64,000 bases of DNA. Source: Undaria pinnatifida (lineage: Eukaryota; Sar; Phaeophyceae; Laminariales; Alariaceae). The DNA is taken from the NCBI GenBank assembly GCA_012845835.1, contig JABAKD010000028.1:12462717-12526716 (forward strand). The letters run 5' to 3'. Shown piece after piece: positions 11,511 through 22,392 of the stretch. Under the pieces are notes generated by a model, which made no database searches, was not told where the DNA came from, and was given only the letters and a program-made list of their open reading frames with translations. Positions within the stretch are counted from its first letter, which is position 1. Each line of letters starts with the position of its first letter. The translations under genes were made by a program, and so were the position numbers.

Positions 11511-11590
11511 ACATGCATCCATCTTCGCAAGGCTTGGGGTACGCTCTTTAAAGCATGCATCCATCTTCGGAAGGCTGGGGTACGCTCACT
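11511..11590. repeat. Short tandem duplication, about 41 bp
   Basis: CATGCATCCATCTTCGCAAG then GCTTGGGGTACGCTC is followed directly by CATGCATCCATCTTCGGAAG then GCTGGGGTACGCTC. Nothing else is visible here. Confidence 0.8.
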
Positions 11591-12664
11591 GTCGACTATC
11601 ATCTGCGTAAAGCTCCAGGCAGCAGGTATCACTCTTGTGCCTACCTGAGTGTACACCCGATGTAGGCTTTAGTGCTAAGAAGGCACAGGTTCCAGGTAGG
11701 GTAAAGAAGTTCGGGGGGGGGGGCGCGACAGCTATTATACCGGTAAGTATTGCGAGGGAAGGAAGCCAGCTTCTAATTTACGACGGCACAAAAAATAGTG
11801 GAATGAGGCCCACGTGTCACGTGCCTGAATCTCCCGTGTCTTTTTGTTCGACGACCGGAATCTCCGTTCAAATCAAACCGAGAAACGGTCGAGTTCTTTT
11901 GGGCCATCTTGACCATCCTCACCAACCGCTTCCAACCAACGCACTGCACTTGACGACGGGTACAAATATCCACCAGGGCGACTTCCTATTGTTGGTTGGT
12001 GTTGGTGTCGGTGTTAATGTTGTTGTTGTTCCGACATGAACTCGCAAAATCAAGTCCGTTTGTGGAGACGTGGATGGCATTCTGGTAGATGCCGAACTAG
12101 CTCGATCTTCGGGCACTCTGGGCCAGCGGATAGGGACAACGCCTGGATTTTTCTCTTACAAATTATGTGTGACATGCAAGTCAAAGGACCAATGAAATTC
12201 GAGTTATGACTGGCATTATGACTTGCACGTTGGCCGTGATTGGTCAACAGTCTTGCCGCCCGCCGCTCGCTGCTGCAGCGAGAGCTCTCACAGCCCGCTC
12301 ACACGAGGAGCAGGGAAAAGCATCCCTGCAGCTCCAGCAGCACCCAACAACATGCACCCGTTGCGGTACATCCGCGCTGTAATATGGCTAGTTGCGTATA
12401 TCGGAACCTGCAATCTGTCACCGCGAGGATGGACTGAGGATAGAGCGGTCGACCCCGCCGAGTTTTTGTATTTTTTGCCGACCGACCGCACCGCCAGCAG
12501 CAACAGCAACCCCCTTCCGAGGCAGCCCTTGGGCAGCCTATTCACAACAGTAGTAGCAGCAAAGTGTGCGTGTCCCAGAGTCACCCCGACCCAGTTTTAT
12601 TTTTATTGCCGGCCAACCGCACCGCCAGCAGCAAGCCCTCCTCGAGCCTGTAAACAAAGCAGCT

Positions 12665-12973
12665 ATGGCAGAAGATTGTGCGTGCCCCGGAGACACCCTG
12701 GAGCGTGGATCCCGCCCCGTCGATGATCGTGTTGTTGCGGTACATCCGGATTCCCCGCCGTCTTGTGCCTGTAACGCCGCATGTCGCCGCGGGTGTGTCA
12801 CCAAGGAAGGGTTGATCGGGCTTTGCTTCCCGGTGATTTTGGTGTATTGCTCCGCTGTCATCTTCCTCGTCGTGCAAGCGGTGCCGGCTCCTGTGCCGAA
12901 CCCATACGCTCCTCATCGAGACCGGCCGCTTGTTACGAAACAACACAACAAAGATGTTGGCAGAAGAGAATAA
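12665..12973 (+). CDS. Possible small membrane protein, weak
   Basis: ATG at 12665 opens a 102-codon frame: a Cys-rich segment (PPSCACNAACRRGCVTKEG), then one clear hydrophobic helix (LIGLCFPVILVYCSAVIFLV), then a Pro-rich polar tail. The membrane segment is real in translation, but length is at chance level. The upstream DNA (12.44-12.66 kb) contains internally duplicated words (CCGACCGCACCGCCAGCAGC and CCAACCGCACCGCCAGCAGC), so this may be repeat DNA. It is followed by a GT run and a family A repeat. No family recognised. Confidence 0.18.
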   Translation: MAEDCACPGDTLERGSRPVDDRVVAVHPDSPPSCACNAACRRGCVTKEGLIGLCFPVILVYCSAVIFLVVQAVPAPVPNPYAPHRDRPLVTKQHNKDVGRRE

Positions 12974-12988
12974 TGGTGTGTGTGTGTG

Positions 12989-13117
12989 TGTGTTTTTTTT
13001 TTTTTCATCCTCCGGCGGATGGGGAAAAATAAAGCTTAAGCTCACCACACTTCCACGTATTTTCATACGCGTCGTGTGTTGATTTAACTCAGTTGCTTTC
13101 GCAGCCCAACGCTAGCT
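12989..13117 (-). mobile_element. Family A short interspersed repeat, truncated
   Basis: Begins with a T run preceded by a (GT)n tract, then CATCCTCCGGCGGATGGGG, GCTTAAGCTCACCACACTTC and TTGCTTTCGCAGCCCAACGC. It stops at GCTAGCTT, before the GGGCTGTCCC part seen in the full copies. Confidence 0.65.
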
Positions 13118-14202
13118 TGTCCTCACAATTGTTTTGAATCGTGGTGGACAACAGAGTTTGGTTCAGGTACAACAGTGCATACGTACATACCAGGGTATGC
13201 GGCATGATCTTCACCACGGCACGTGCCTGGTATGATCAACAGACACAACGAAAGGCCAACCAAATGTGACAAAACCCGACGACAAAAAAAGATAAGAGAA
13301 GGAGAGATGCCACAAAAGATGACATTCATTTTAATGTATGTGTGTGAAAAAAAGACAACCTAACAACCGAACCGCGGCGGTTCAGAGCCAACGACACACA
13401 CAGTAGTTCATTCAGGCGATGGCCTTTTCACCCCTCCGTAGACAACCTTCACGGCCAAAACCCGGGGACATGAAATATGATCCCCGATTTGTGTGAAACG
13501 CCTGATCACATTGTTGAAAAAAAATGCGTGTTTTGCAGTTTGTTTTCGAACACATGATCTACGTGCCATAGACGTGAAAGTATAAAGTACGTTAAAAAAA
13601 AATGCGCTGCGCGCTCATTTTCTTTTAACTGGCGAAAAGTTACCCCTATCGCCGGGAGGTGAGCCGACCTTCGAGCTTAAGAGTAGAGACATTAGAGCTT
13701 CCGCGCTTGCCAGAGACGGTCGTCTGTGTCATCGGTGGGAGAGAGAGCGTAGCATTGCAGGATTGAAAAGACTCAGTGGTCTTTTGTGCCCAGTAAATTT
13801 GGTCGATTTTCAAGGGGGATACCAACTCGGGCGGGCCAGGCTTCGATCGCGCGTGTTACGGCATGTGTATGTCCTTGTACATGATACATAGCTCGTGTAC
13901 GGGTCGGTGATTCTTACTTGAAAAAAACCTACATGTATAATAATATCGTACGATCGTAGCAGAAGCGGCCGTGTTGCCGTGTTCGAGTTTGTGACGAGGT
14001 ATAGTGCCCCTGGACGCTATCTATTCGCACATGCAAGCGTGACATTATCGATACGTCTAGGTAGCTCAACAGCCAGCTTTTCGTCAGAAAACATATCTGC
14101 GTATCACATTCGTATGATATGCTATTGTGTACACGTATCATATTATTCTTGGCGTCGCCAAACGTCATCGCTATTAATATTAATAGTATGAATATCAATT
14201 TC

Positions 14203-14299
14203 TCTTTAGAGCCGCAAAACCCCTTCGTACTCTAATTCCAAGTAATGTGAGCAATTTGTCACCAAGAACGAACGGGTTTCCAGTGGTGAAGGGATTAAC
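14203..14299 (+). mobile_element. Family E mini-MITE, diverged
   Basis: CTTTAGAGCCGCAAAACCCC ... CTAATTCCAAGTAAT ... CGGGTTTCCAGTGGTGAAGG followed by GATTAACG. The right TTAA is kept; the left end has lost it. Confidence 0.55.
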
Positions 14300-14357
14300 G
14301 ACCAAAACATTGCTGTATAATATGACAAGTAAAAAATACCCGTACACTGTGTAGGGG

Positions 14358-15003
14358 TCTGAGTCGGCAGCATTTCACGACTAGTAACTGACTGGTAGCG
14401 CAGTGATTTTTTTTTTTTTTTTTCTCACACTTCTACTTTCCAGCTTCTGGACAAAAGCCGTGGACACAGGTGTCGTCCCTTCTCCCCCCCGGTTCTTGCC
14501 TTCAATTTTTTGTCGCGCATAGGGTTTAGCAATCCCACTGCTCGTCGATTTGTCATCGAGTGTTGCTAACTCACGCTCTCGCGCTTTCCGCAAGTCACTT
14601 TGTGCACAAGAAAAAGTCCCAACGAATACACACGAGTATGCACTCGACGGGGCTCGAACTCACGAAACTGACCTATACCAGGCTCGAGGATAACCTGATA
14701 TGCCACCGGGGCGGCCTGCTATAATGGTATCAATAGCCAACAAACTGACTTTAGTCGGCAAGTCGGTTGGCGAAGCCAACTAAAAGCCAGCCGTCTTGCC
14801 GACGTAAGTCAGGCGGGCGAAGCAAAACGTAATCAGTTCCTTCCGGCCGAGAGGCCCCACCCTCAAAAATTAACAAATTCATCCCGTATCGCACAATCCT
14901 CCTCGCGAGTATGGAAGGCCAATACGTCGGATAGTCGGCACCTCCGGCAAACAACTAAGTATTCGTCCGACAAAGAATTAGTTGGCGGCTCAAGTCGTAG
15001 CTG
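14358..15003. mobile_element. Family G MITE interrupted by a SINE
   Basis: The left part reads GAGTCGGCAGCATTTCACGA then CTAGTAACTGACTGGTAGC. After the SINE at 14407-14716 the right part resumes with GGCAAGTCGGTTGGCGAAGC, GCCGACGTAAGTCAGGCGGG and CATCCCGTATCGCACAATCC. All these words occur in the same order, uninterrupted, in the 276-bp copy at 25.06 kb, so this is a nested insertion and the MITE is older than the SINE. Confidence 0.65.
14407..14716 (-). mobile_element. tRNA-derived SINE, copy 3, nested
   Basis: Full-length minus-strand copy with a 17-base T run (reversed A tail) at its left end. It carries the shared body words (ACTCACGCTCTCGCGCTTTC, CAGCAATCCCACTGCTCG). At the right it has a tRNA-like head whose minus strand reads TGGCATATCAGGTTATCC and GAGTTCGAGCCCC. 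It sits inside a family G MITE. Confidence 0.85.
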
Positions 15004-15699
15004 TTATCAGTTTGATTTTGAGTACACCATGCGTTACATGGCAACCAAAAAATCGGCGAGTGAGTGCTATCATATCACGTGACTATTATGGTGCGGGGCT
15101 CCGCGTAAGTGCCGTCTTATAACTAGTGTATAACTAGTGCCTCTCCTCTGTAGTGCCGGTGAAGTGGAGCTCCCTTTATAGTACATCTCTATAGAGAGGA
15201 ACCCTGTTCTCAATAGGGCCGGTGCCCTCGACAGTGCAGGTGCATTGGGGTGGCAAATACCGGCTCTATTGGGACCCCCTCACTGCTCTAGCAGGAACAG
15301 CGGCGGGCTGGCAAATACCGTTTGGGCCCCCTCCACTGCTGTGAAACACGGCCAGCCGCACCGGGTAATATCCCCGTGCTGCGCGCGTACGGTACAGCTG
15401 TCCTTGCATTACACCTTGTGCATACCCCTCCCCCACTACCCCCGGCAGCTCGGGCTGCTTCTGCTTCGTGTTGCCGTATATCTTCATATCGCCCTTTAGA
15501 TTCAACTTTTGCCTTCCACGTGCATAGATATATATATAATTGCCCCCACCCCTCTGTACCCCTCTCCGCCCCTCTCAGGCACCAATGGATCAAAACAACT
15601 ATTGTGACCGCTGTGTACCTCGTGAATCAGCATTACGGGCATCAGCAGTACGGGCACCTTATAGTTTGACACCACGGCCGTAGCCGGTCGCCCCCGGTG

Positions 15700-16025
15700 C
15701 TGAAACATTATCAATACGTGGTAGATGTAGACTAGAGTAGTGGTTATCGGGGGTTCGAATCCCACATGGGTCGGAGTTTTGAGTTAATTGCTAAAGTATA
15801 AGATCGAAGGAATCCCCTGCTAAGAGCGCCTTCGTCGTGGCAGCGTCGGTATATTAGGCACAACAATTCGATGCGAGTCGACGAGAGGAGAAATGGCTGG
15901 AGTCTTACCGCGGTAAAGATGAAGGTAAAAAGAAGGCGCGTACCGCGGTGGGGAGGGGGGAGAAGAGCCTGCCCCGGGATCTGAATTAGTTCTAGTGAGG
16001 GAGAAGGAGAAAAGACGCGTGGGGA
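15700..16025 (+). repeat. tRNA-like B box and shared purine-rich repeat (family F)
   Basis: GGGGGTTCGAATCCCACATG at about 15750 is a perfect RNA polymerase III B box in a T-arm-like stem, but no 5' tRNA half or acceptor stem matches, so it is not an intact tRNA gene. The following segment (15.85-16.02 kb: GAGTCGACGAGAGGAGAAAT, CGCGGTAAAGATGAAGG, GGTGGGGAGGGGGGAGAA, GGGAGAAGGAGAAAAG) recurs at 25.48-25.66 kb. It could be the head and body of a second SINE family. Confidence 0.4.
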
Positions 16026-16440
16026 GATGGAAGGGATGGGCATTGAAAAAGAAAACACCGAGAGAGCTCGTAGAGCTTGTCTCTACTATTGATAATAAGA
16101 CGAGGCATCGGCACGGACACTGGTTGTGATGACGTTATGGACACCACTAAACTTTCGTCACACTCAGTGCGCAGGTGATAGGCCATGTGGCAATGCTCCT
16201 ACGCCCGCAGTAGGGCTATTCGAAACCCACTACGGTTGCTGCCCCCGACGTTGGTTGGATGTCTCCGTGTGCTTCGTTGCTATGCATAGTTCCTGGCTGG
16301 CTGTTGTGCTTCGTTTGTTGGATGGCTTCATCTGCTTTGTTGCTGGTTGCTGACTGGCTGGCTATTGTGTTTTTTCATTTTTCTCGTGCCGTCCTGTTGA
16401 CCTCTTTGTTTCTTTTGTTTCCGATCGTGTTTTTCATTTT

Positions 16441-16505
16441 GTTCCCCAATACTATTTCCAAGTAATTTACCCCTAAATGGGTTTCCAGTTGCAAAGGCGT
16501 TATTA
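16441..16505 (+). mobile_element. Family E mini-MITE, partial
   Basis: CCCCAATACTATTTCCAAGT, AATTTACCCCTAAATGGGTT, TCCAGTTGCAAAGGCGTTAT. This is the right two thirds of the element; the left TTAACCCCTTTAGAG end is missing. Confidence 0.5.
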
Positions 16506-17454
16506 CACCCGAGAAGAGCCGAGGATTTCGGTTGACGGCACTCTTGCGCCTTGACGGACAGCCGTCAAGGAACTCTTGATACTAGAACTAGTATGATAAC
16601 TCCAAACACGTCGTGACGGGTCATAACTATCAACAGACCGTCAACCAACATCTCTGCTTGAATCGGGTAAGGGTACCCCCCCTCTACTGACTGCTGCACG
16701 TGATACCGAAACAACGCGCACGACGACAGCAGGACAGCAGGTAGTCGACACACGTACCACTTTTTCCCACCATTTTGCCTTGTGTACGGGTCACACATCT
16801 GACACGCGTGACGTGCCGTTGTGTTCCTGTGTCGTCGGGCTTTCGACCGCTTTTCGAGCGACGCGCAGCTGCTGAAACGTTTTTCTGTCGTGTCCTGTCG
16901 ACATCCTAGACATACCATCCCCTCTATACCTCAAGGTGGCTTGCAATTTCGAAGGCCTTGAAAAATCGAGGCATCACAAGGGCACTACTCCATCTATCTA
17001 TGATACATACCGGTACTTCAACCTCCAATTACATACTATGTGCTGCAATCTGTAACCACAGCTGTTGTACATGCTCCAGCCCAATATACAGGCACTACTC
17101 GAGTACCCGCACTATTGGAATAGGATTACTACATAGAGTTATAGAGTTTTCAAGTCGTGCCAAGCTATGTCACCGGCACTGCAGAGGGCAGTGTCACTAT
17201 TTAGCCGACACTACCAATGGAAGCCCGTTAATGCTGTTCGTCTGGTAATCTCGAGAGAAAACGAACTGTGGGGTTAGAGAGGTAAACAATGTGGTTGTTA
17301 ATAGATGAAGGAGGTGAAATATTAATTGTTATTCGAGGCAGACGGCGATGCAACTCTCTGATTTCTTACTAATCTATCGCGTTGACGGGAAAAGTCGAGC
17401 GTCATCAACCGGCGGGTGCGTTTCATATTTTCGGGGCACAGATGTCACCGGGAG

Positions 17455-18548
17455 AGTGTGTGTGTGTGTGTGTTCTTCACATTAAACCGTTCTTCTACTC
17501 GTCGACATCCAGCACACCCAGTGTCCGTACTGATTCTTCACCCTAGAAAGATCGGCTCTGTGGTCACAAGCTACTTTTTTTCTTTCCCCTTCTTATCCTT
17601 ATGAAGGGAGTCTTGCATGGTGGGTAGGTGACGAGCCTCTTTTATTTGGCCCTCCCAGCCTTCCTTCTTCTACTTGTTTCTTTTTTCCGGGGTATTTTTT
17701 TTTTCCCTTCCTTTCCCCCTTGCATGTCCATTTTGGCTCATGCTCGGGGTATGTTTCTATCTCCCGTGCTTTGGCTCCCCTTTTTATTTATTTATTTATT
17801 TATTTTGTCTTGGTTTCTTTCGTTGTTTCTCTCTTTTACAAGGTATTTTGGTTTAATGAGAAGAACACAAAGGGGGGAGGGGGGGAAACAGGAGGAGTAG
17901 AAGGAAAGCCGTCCAAGGGAATGGGGGCAGGGGGGGCAACAGGAGGAATAGAAGGGAGACCGCGGTGGACGAAGGCAGGAAGGAGATGGCAGGCAGGGTA
18001 GCAAGGTACCAGGCCGACTAGTAGGTACATAGCACTTTTCGTCTTTCTCTGGGGTATTTTTTTCCCCTTTGTTCCCTCCTTGCGTGTCCAGGTTTTTGGC
18101 TCGTGTTCGGATTATCTTATTTTGGTTTTACTTTACTTTATTTTATTTCATTTTATTATTATTTTTTTTTTTTTTCCGAGCTTTGGCTCTCCTTTGCGGT
18201 TGGGTTGTTTCTTCGATTTCCCCTTCATTTTGTTTGTTTCATTTTTTGTTTTATTTTTATCTTTGTTTTTATTTGTTTTTTTTTTTTTTTTTTTTTTTTT
18301 GTTTATTTCGTATTTCTCTCTTCCAATGTATTTCTGTTGCTGATGTATGTATGTTGTGCCTGTCGTACCCAGTACTAGGGCATGACATTGCGTTGTCGAA
18401 TGCATTACGATGCATTATCTCTGTGTCGTGGCTTGTGACCACAGAGCTGATCTTTCTAGGGTGAAGAATCAGTACGGACACTGGGTGTGCTGGATGTCGA
18501 CGAGTAGAAGAACGGTTTAATGTGAAGAACACACACACACACACACAC
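17455..18548. mobile_element. Non-autonomous element with 118-bp terminal inverted repeats (family H)
   Basis: The left arm, 17455-17574, reads (GT)n-TTCTTCACATTAAACCGTTC, CTCGTCGACATCCAGCACAC, GATTCTTCACCCTAGAAAG, CTCTGTGGTCACAAGC. Its reverse complement ends the element at 18431-18548, nearly base for base. The interior is extremely T- and C-rich on the plus strand (poly-T runs at 18163 and 18277-18300). It therefore translates into Phe/Leu-rich frames that mimic membrane proteins but are compositional artefacts. There is no transposase. The long inverted repeats fit a foldback or MITE-like DNA element. Confidence 0.7.
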
Positions 18549-18663
18549 GACACAGAGATAATGCATCGTAATGCATTCGACAACGCAATTTCATGCCCTA
18601 GTACTGGGTACGACAGGCACAACATACATACGTCAGCAACAGAAATACATTGGAAGAGAGAGT
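18311..18663. repeat. Inverted repeat overlapping the right end of family H
   Basis: The arm 18311-18428 (TATTTCTCTCTTCCAATGTA ... TGCATTATCTCTGTGTC) is repeated in reverse complement at 18549-18663 (GACACAGAGATAATGCATCG ... TACATTGGAAGAGAGAGTAC). The right terminal repeat of family H forms the loop. The whole could extrude a large cruciform. Confidence 0.75.
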
Positions 18664-19107
18664 ACAAGGAGGAGACGAGACATAGTAGTATTAATAGTAG
18701 TAGTCCAGAGTCCAGACATCTATCTCCAACGTCCGAGCCCGTGGATTGTAATGTCGTTGCAGAGGTATTCATATGCAGTCGTGATTGGCTCGGCATATAG
18801 TTGGTACAAAATACCGCCGCACTTCGTATGTCGCACGACAACACCCACTTGGGTTGACGGTCCTCGGTGATCTGACCTAACATAACGGGAGCACGCGCAA
18901 AGAAAAATCGAGATATTTTCGTACACGTCACTCGGCGTTTGCACAGCTCTGCCCGATTTCGGGAAGACCAACTCGGAAAGTGCGCCGGGGAACACCGTAT
19001 TGTGATGGCAACATGGTGTGTTTGGTGGCGTACGAAACCACGCTTTCCCCTCAGCGGTCAAACGACTACAGGATATACATACTGTAATAAACTGGTGCAT
19101 TCCACAG

Positions 19108-19345
19108 CCGTCAGATTTTGTCATCCTCTAAAACGCGTTTAATTGTTTCTGCGCAGATTGATTTCGCGATGACGCCCGTTGACCCTGGTACAAGCTAGTC
19201 CCAAGGGGGGTCGCCGACGTATACCCAGCAGTTATACTCGCGATCGGAGTATCACACACAACTTGCAAATATGAGTTTCGACGAAATCTTCGATCTCACA
19301 GCTGTACGCAGTGTATAGCTGTACGCCTTTCAATTTTTATGATAT
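19108..19345 (+). repeat. Family C repeat copy with peptide-like core
   Basis: Shares CAGATTTTGTC...CTCTAAAACGCG, GTTGACCCTGGTACAAGCTA, GTCGCCGACGTATA and CGATCGGAGTATCACACACA with the 26.5 and 28.65 kb copies. From ATG at 19271 the frame reads MSFDEIFDLTA, preceded in frame by HTQLAN. It then diverges after a short local duplication (CACAGCTGTACGCAGTG, AGCTGTACGCC). Confidence 0.75.
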
Positions 19346-19536
19346 ACTCTTAGGTCCCCGGGTAGCCTACCCGCTTGGTATAGCCCACCAACGGGTACAT
19401 ATTTCCTTTTCCCGAATACCCAGCCCTCTAATACCATACCCGTTTCCATATCACGTAATACCCAGCTACCTTGTATGATGTTTAGGATCATGTACCCGTG
19501 TAGTAGGGTAGCGTTTGGTACAGCGCCATCCCCTGC

Positions 19537-19626
19537 TTAAGGCGTTTAGAGCCCCCGAACCCCTCCCTGCACTAAATCCAAGTAATTTTGTCCCTAAAAA
19601 CGGGTTTCCAGTTGCAAAGGGGTTAA
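19537..19626 (+). mobile_element. Family E mini-MITE, near-complete
   Basis: TTAAGGCGTTTAGAGCCCCC, GAACCCCTCCCTGCACTAAA, TCCAAGTAATTTTGTCCCTA, AAAACGGGTTTCCAGTTGCA, AAGGGGTTAA. It is 90 bp with TTAA at both ends and imperfect inverted termini (ACCCCTTT / AAAGGGGT in the best copies). Confidence 0.75.
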
Positions 19627-20134
19627 GACGTTTATAGGCATACTGGTCGAATAACTGCTGTCCCAGTTTACCCGGGTGGGGTACCTGGTAAACAGGTTTG
19701 GTACCCGGGTAAGCTAGGTTTTACACTGGTAGAACGGGGTAAAAATTACAAATTGCCAGTGGGTACGAGTGTAGTTTCAGTAGTACAGCCCCCAATACCA
19801 TACCCGCCTCCATATTATTGACGTAATGCCTATGATGTGAGATTTTGGATCACGTACCCGGATAGGCGGGTATTCTTGGTACTGACCCCGCTACCCCCGC
19901 TACCATATCCGCGAAACTTCCTAACCTGCTAAACGTACCCTTGCTTGATTGTAATATTATGCGGTGCTTGCTGTGGGTGATCGCACTTGGCCTCGTCGAC
20001 ATCATCTAAGCCGGGATCACGAAAATGCAGAGGAAGTCTGCGGATGTGTCCACATTGATATGGAAAACAAGACAAACAAAATCCGTTGATTTGGTTTTCG
20101 CCTATAGAGCGGATGTGCAATCTGAGAGGTTATC

Positions 20135-20465
20135 CAATGTGAACGGAGGCGTTTGCGCTCAGGGGACGCTACGGCACATTTTTTGTTACCGCAAGAAATG
20201 TCGTTACCCACCCGCGGCTCCGGTTTTTGTCACCTTTTTGTGTTACCAGTACCGGCACCTGCATTGAACACCGAAACTCCCATAAATGAAAAATTTATAT
20301 ACACCCCTCAATGTGAACGGAGGCATTTGCGCTCAGCGGACGCTACCCCACGTTTTTGTTACCGCAAGAAATGTCGTTACCCACCCGCAGCTCCAGTGTT
20401 AGTTACCTGTGTTACCGGTACCGGTACCTGCATTTAACCCCGACACGTACATGAACGAAGCAGGA
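20135..20465. repeat. 174-bp tandem duplication
   Basis: CAATGTGAACGGAGGCGTTT at 20135 and CAATGTGAACGGAGGCATTT at 20309 start two copies. They share TTACCGCAAGAAATGTCGTT, ACCCACCCGC, GTACCGG and ACCTGCATT. The copies differ at about one base in ten. Confidence 0.85.
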
Positions 20466-20522
20466 AGTGTTGGAGTTAACCCCGATACTTGCCTGAATGG
20501 AACAGTAAGTTTAAGCCAAGAT

Positions 20523-20806
20523 CCGGTCGCCCCGGTGGCGTATCAGTTTATCCTCGAGCCTGGTATAGCTCGGTTTCGTGAGTTCGAATCCCCCCGAGTG
20601 CATACTCGTGTAAACTATTGGGGACTTCTTCTTGTGCACATATTGCCTTGCGGAAAGCGCGGGAGCGTGAGTTTGTTTGCAACACTCGATGAATACATCG
20701 ACGAGCAGTGGGATTGCTGAACCCTTTGCGCGGTAAAAAGTAACGGCAAGAACCACACCTGTGACCACGGTTTGTCAGAAGCTGGAAAGTAGATGTGTGT
20801 GAAAAA
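20523..20806 (+). mobile_element. tRNA-derived SINE, copy 4
   Basis: Plus-strand copy. CGGTCGCCCCGGTGGCGTAT starts the head. The A box TGGCGTATCAGT lies near 20537 and the B box GAGTTCGAATCCC, a perfect consensus, near 20580. Body words are AAAGCGCGGGAGCGTGAGTT and CGACGAGCAGTGGGATTGCT. The tail is GTGTGTGAAAAACATATATA. Confidence 0.85.
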
Positions 20807-20917
20807 CATATATATCACCCCTATGATACCCCCAAAGGGTATTGGAATTTATATACACGCCCTAATCTCATCCCTCATGATTTCCGGACTTGGTTATGTG
20901 GGCTATACTGGTGGAGC

Positions 20918-21006
20918 TTAACCCCTTTAGAGCCCCCGAACCCTCCCTATACTAAAACCAAGTAAATTTGTCCCCAAAAATGGGTTTCCAGTTGCAAAGG
21001 GGTCAA
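20918..21006 (+). mobile_element. Family E mini-MITE, near-complete
   Basis: TTAACCCCTTTAGAGCCCCC, GAACCCTCCCTATACTAAAA, CCAAGTAAATTTGTCCCCAA, AAATGGGTTTCCAGTTGCAA, AGGGGTCAA. The left TTAA is intact; the right has become TCAA. Confidence 0.75.
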
Positions 21007-21507
21007 GCGTCTGGTCGGGTTGGGACCTGGTACCAGGCGATCATTGATATTTGTATTGTGCTTTTTGGTTCGATTGCTCTTGTTTCACTGCATGCCCGCG
21101 GGTCGTCACTCTGACAGCACTTCAGATTTCAGATATATAGCAGGCGCGTTCGTCTGTGCTCACGATTACCGTGCGGTTCGTACGGGGCAGGCAGCCCGAC
21201 CGCTGTAGTTTGTAGCCACGAGTTGGTTCGTTGTGGGAACGGGGGAACTCTATGCTGTAGTTGAGTGGATACCCGCGCCCATGTGAGTTCAGTTTGCGCA
21301 TTGGACTTCTTCACTTGTGCGCCTTTTTCGTATCGTGCGTTTTAGGCGGGAAAGCGTAGTATTTCCCGGACAAATTTTGATGTCATTTGGTTTTTCGGAT
21401 CTTCCTAGGGCTCTAGCACCTTTGTGTGGCCACGGACTCTAGATTTTTGAGGCAACAACAACAACATACCAGTAATAACTACTTGTGTTTTGTAGTACGA
21501 ACACTAC

Positions 21508-21951
21508 GTGTGTGTGTGTGTGTTCTTCACATTAAACCGTTCTTCTACTCGTCGACATCCAGCACACCCAGTGTCCGTACTGATTCTTCACCCTAGAAAG
21601 ATCAGCTCTGTGGTCACAAGCTACGACACAGAGATAATGCATCGTAATGCATTCGACAACGCAATGTCATGCCCTAGTACTGGGTACGACAGGCACAACA
21701 TACATACGTCAGCAACAGAAATACATTGGAAGAGAGAAATACGAAATAAACAAAAACAAAAACAAAAACAAAAAACAAAAACAAAATAAGAAAACAAATA
21801 AAAACAAAGATAAAAATAAAACAAAAAATGAAACAAACAAAATGAAGGGGAAATCGAAGAAACAACCCAACCGGAAAGGAGAGCCAAAGCTCGGAAAAGA
21901 AACATAATAAAATGAAATAAAATAAAGTAAAGTAAAACCAAAATAAGATAC
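21508..21951. mobile_element. Inverted copy of the right half of family H
   Basis: This is the reverse complement of 18112-18548. It carries the same 118-bp terminal arm, then GACACAGAGATAATGCATCG ... TACATTGGAAGAGAGAAATA, an A/C-rich tract (AAAACAAAAACAAAAAC), GGGGAAATCGAAGAAACAAC and AGCCAAAGCTCGGAAAAG. Identity is high outside the homopolymers. The two copies are about 3 kb apart in opposite orientation. Confidence 0.85.
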
Positions 21952-21995
21952 TACGTAGGGATGCATGGCTTCTAGGGGTGCATACATATATTTTT

Positions 21996-22095
21996 GTTGG
22001 GTCGCTACGTACTGCTGTGGCAACGTGCCGAGGTCGTTCATTTGTAACGACCTCGGCATGTTGCCACAGCGATATGTAGCGAGTAGCGACCCAAC
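21996..22095. mobile_element. 100-bp near-perfect palindrome (hairpin MITE)
   Basis: GTTGGGTCGCTACGTACTGC, TGTGGCAACGTGCCGAGGTC, GTT, then a 5-8 base loop, then AACGACCTCGGCATGTTGCC, ACAGCGATATGTAGCG and GCGACCCAAC. The two arms pair along almost their whole length with a few mismatches. No frame; likely a miniature foldback element. The flanks show no clear target duplication. Confidence 0.8.
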
Positions 22096-22392
22096 GAACG
22101 ATCCTACCTGATTTTGCCAACCGCCTGCTCGGATCGCGCGGCAGTGAGAGTGTTGAGAGCACGTTGATTTTTTGGCGCATGTGGAGTACAAATCCGTGCG
22201 TGATATCACATGTATGTACAGATAGATGTGCAGAGTAAATTGGCCCTCTCGCGAGAAACCTGAAATCCGGCTCTAGCAGTAGGTTACATACTCTGGCGGA
22301 GCGAGAAGGAGTCTAGCTTTCGTACGTCTTCCCATATAAACGGCGAGCGCCTGCTACGAAGGCTATACTTATAATACCTGGTACACCACAGC

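Noticed and set aside
15745-15790. Possible tRNA gene around GGGGGTTCGAATCCC
   Set aside because: Only a T arm and B box are present. No matching acceptor, D arm or anticodon stem could be paired, so it is noted only as a SINE-like relic.
18069-18464. Membrane-protein-like frames rich in Phe and Leu
   Set aside because: They result from T-rich composition inside the family H element; the inverted copy gives Lys/Asn-rich frames instead.
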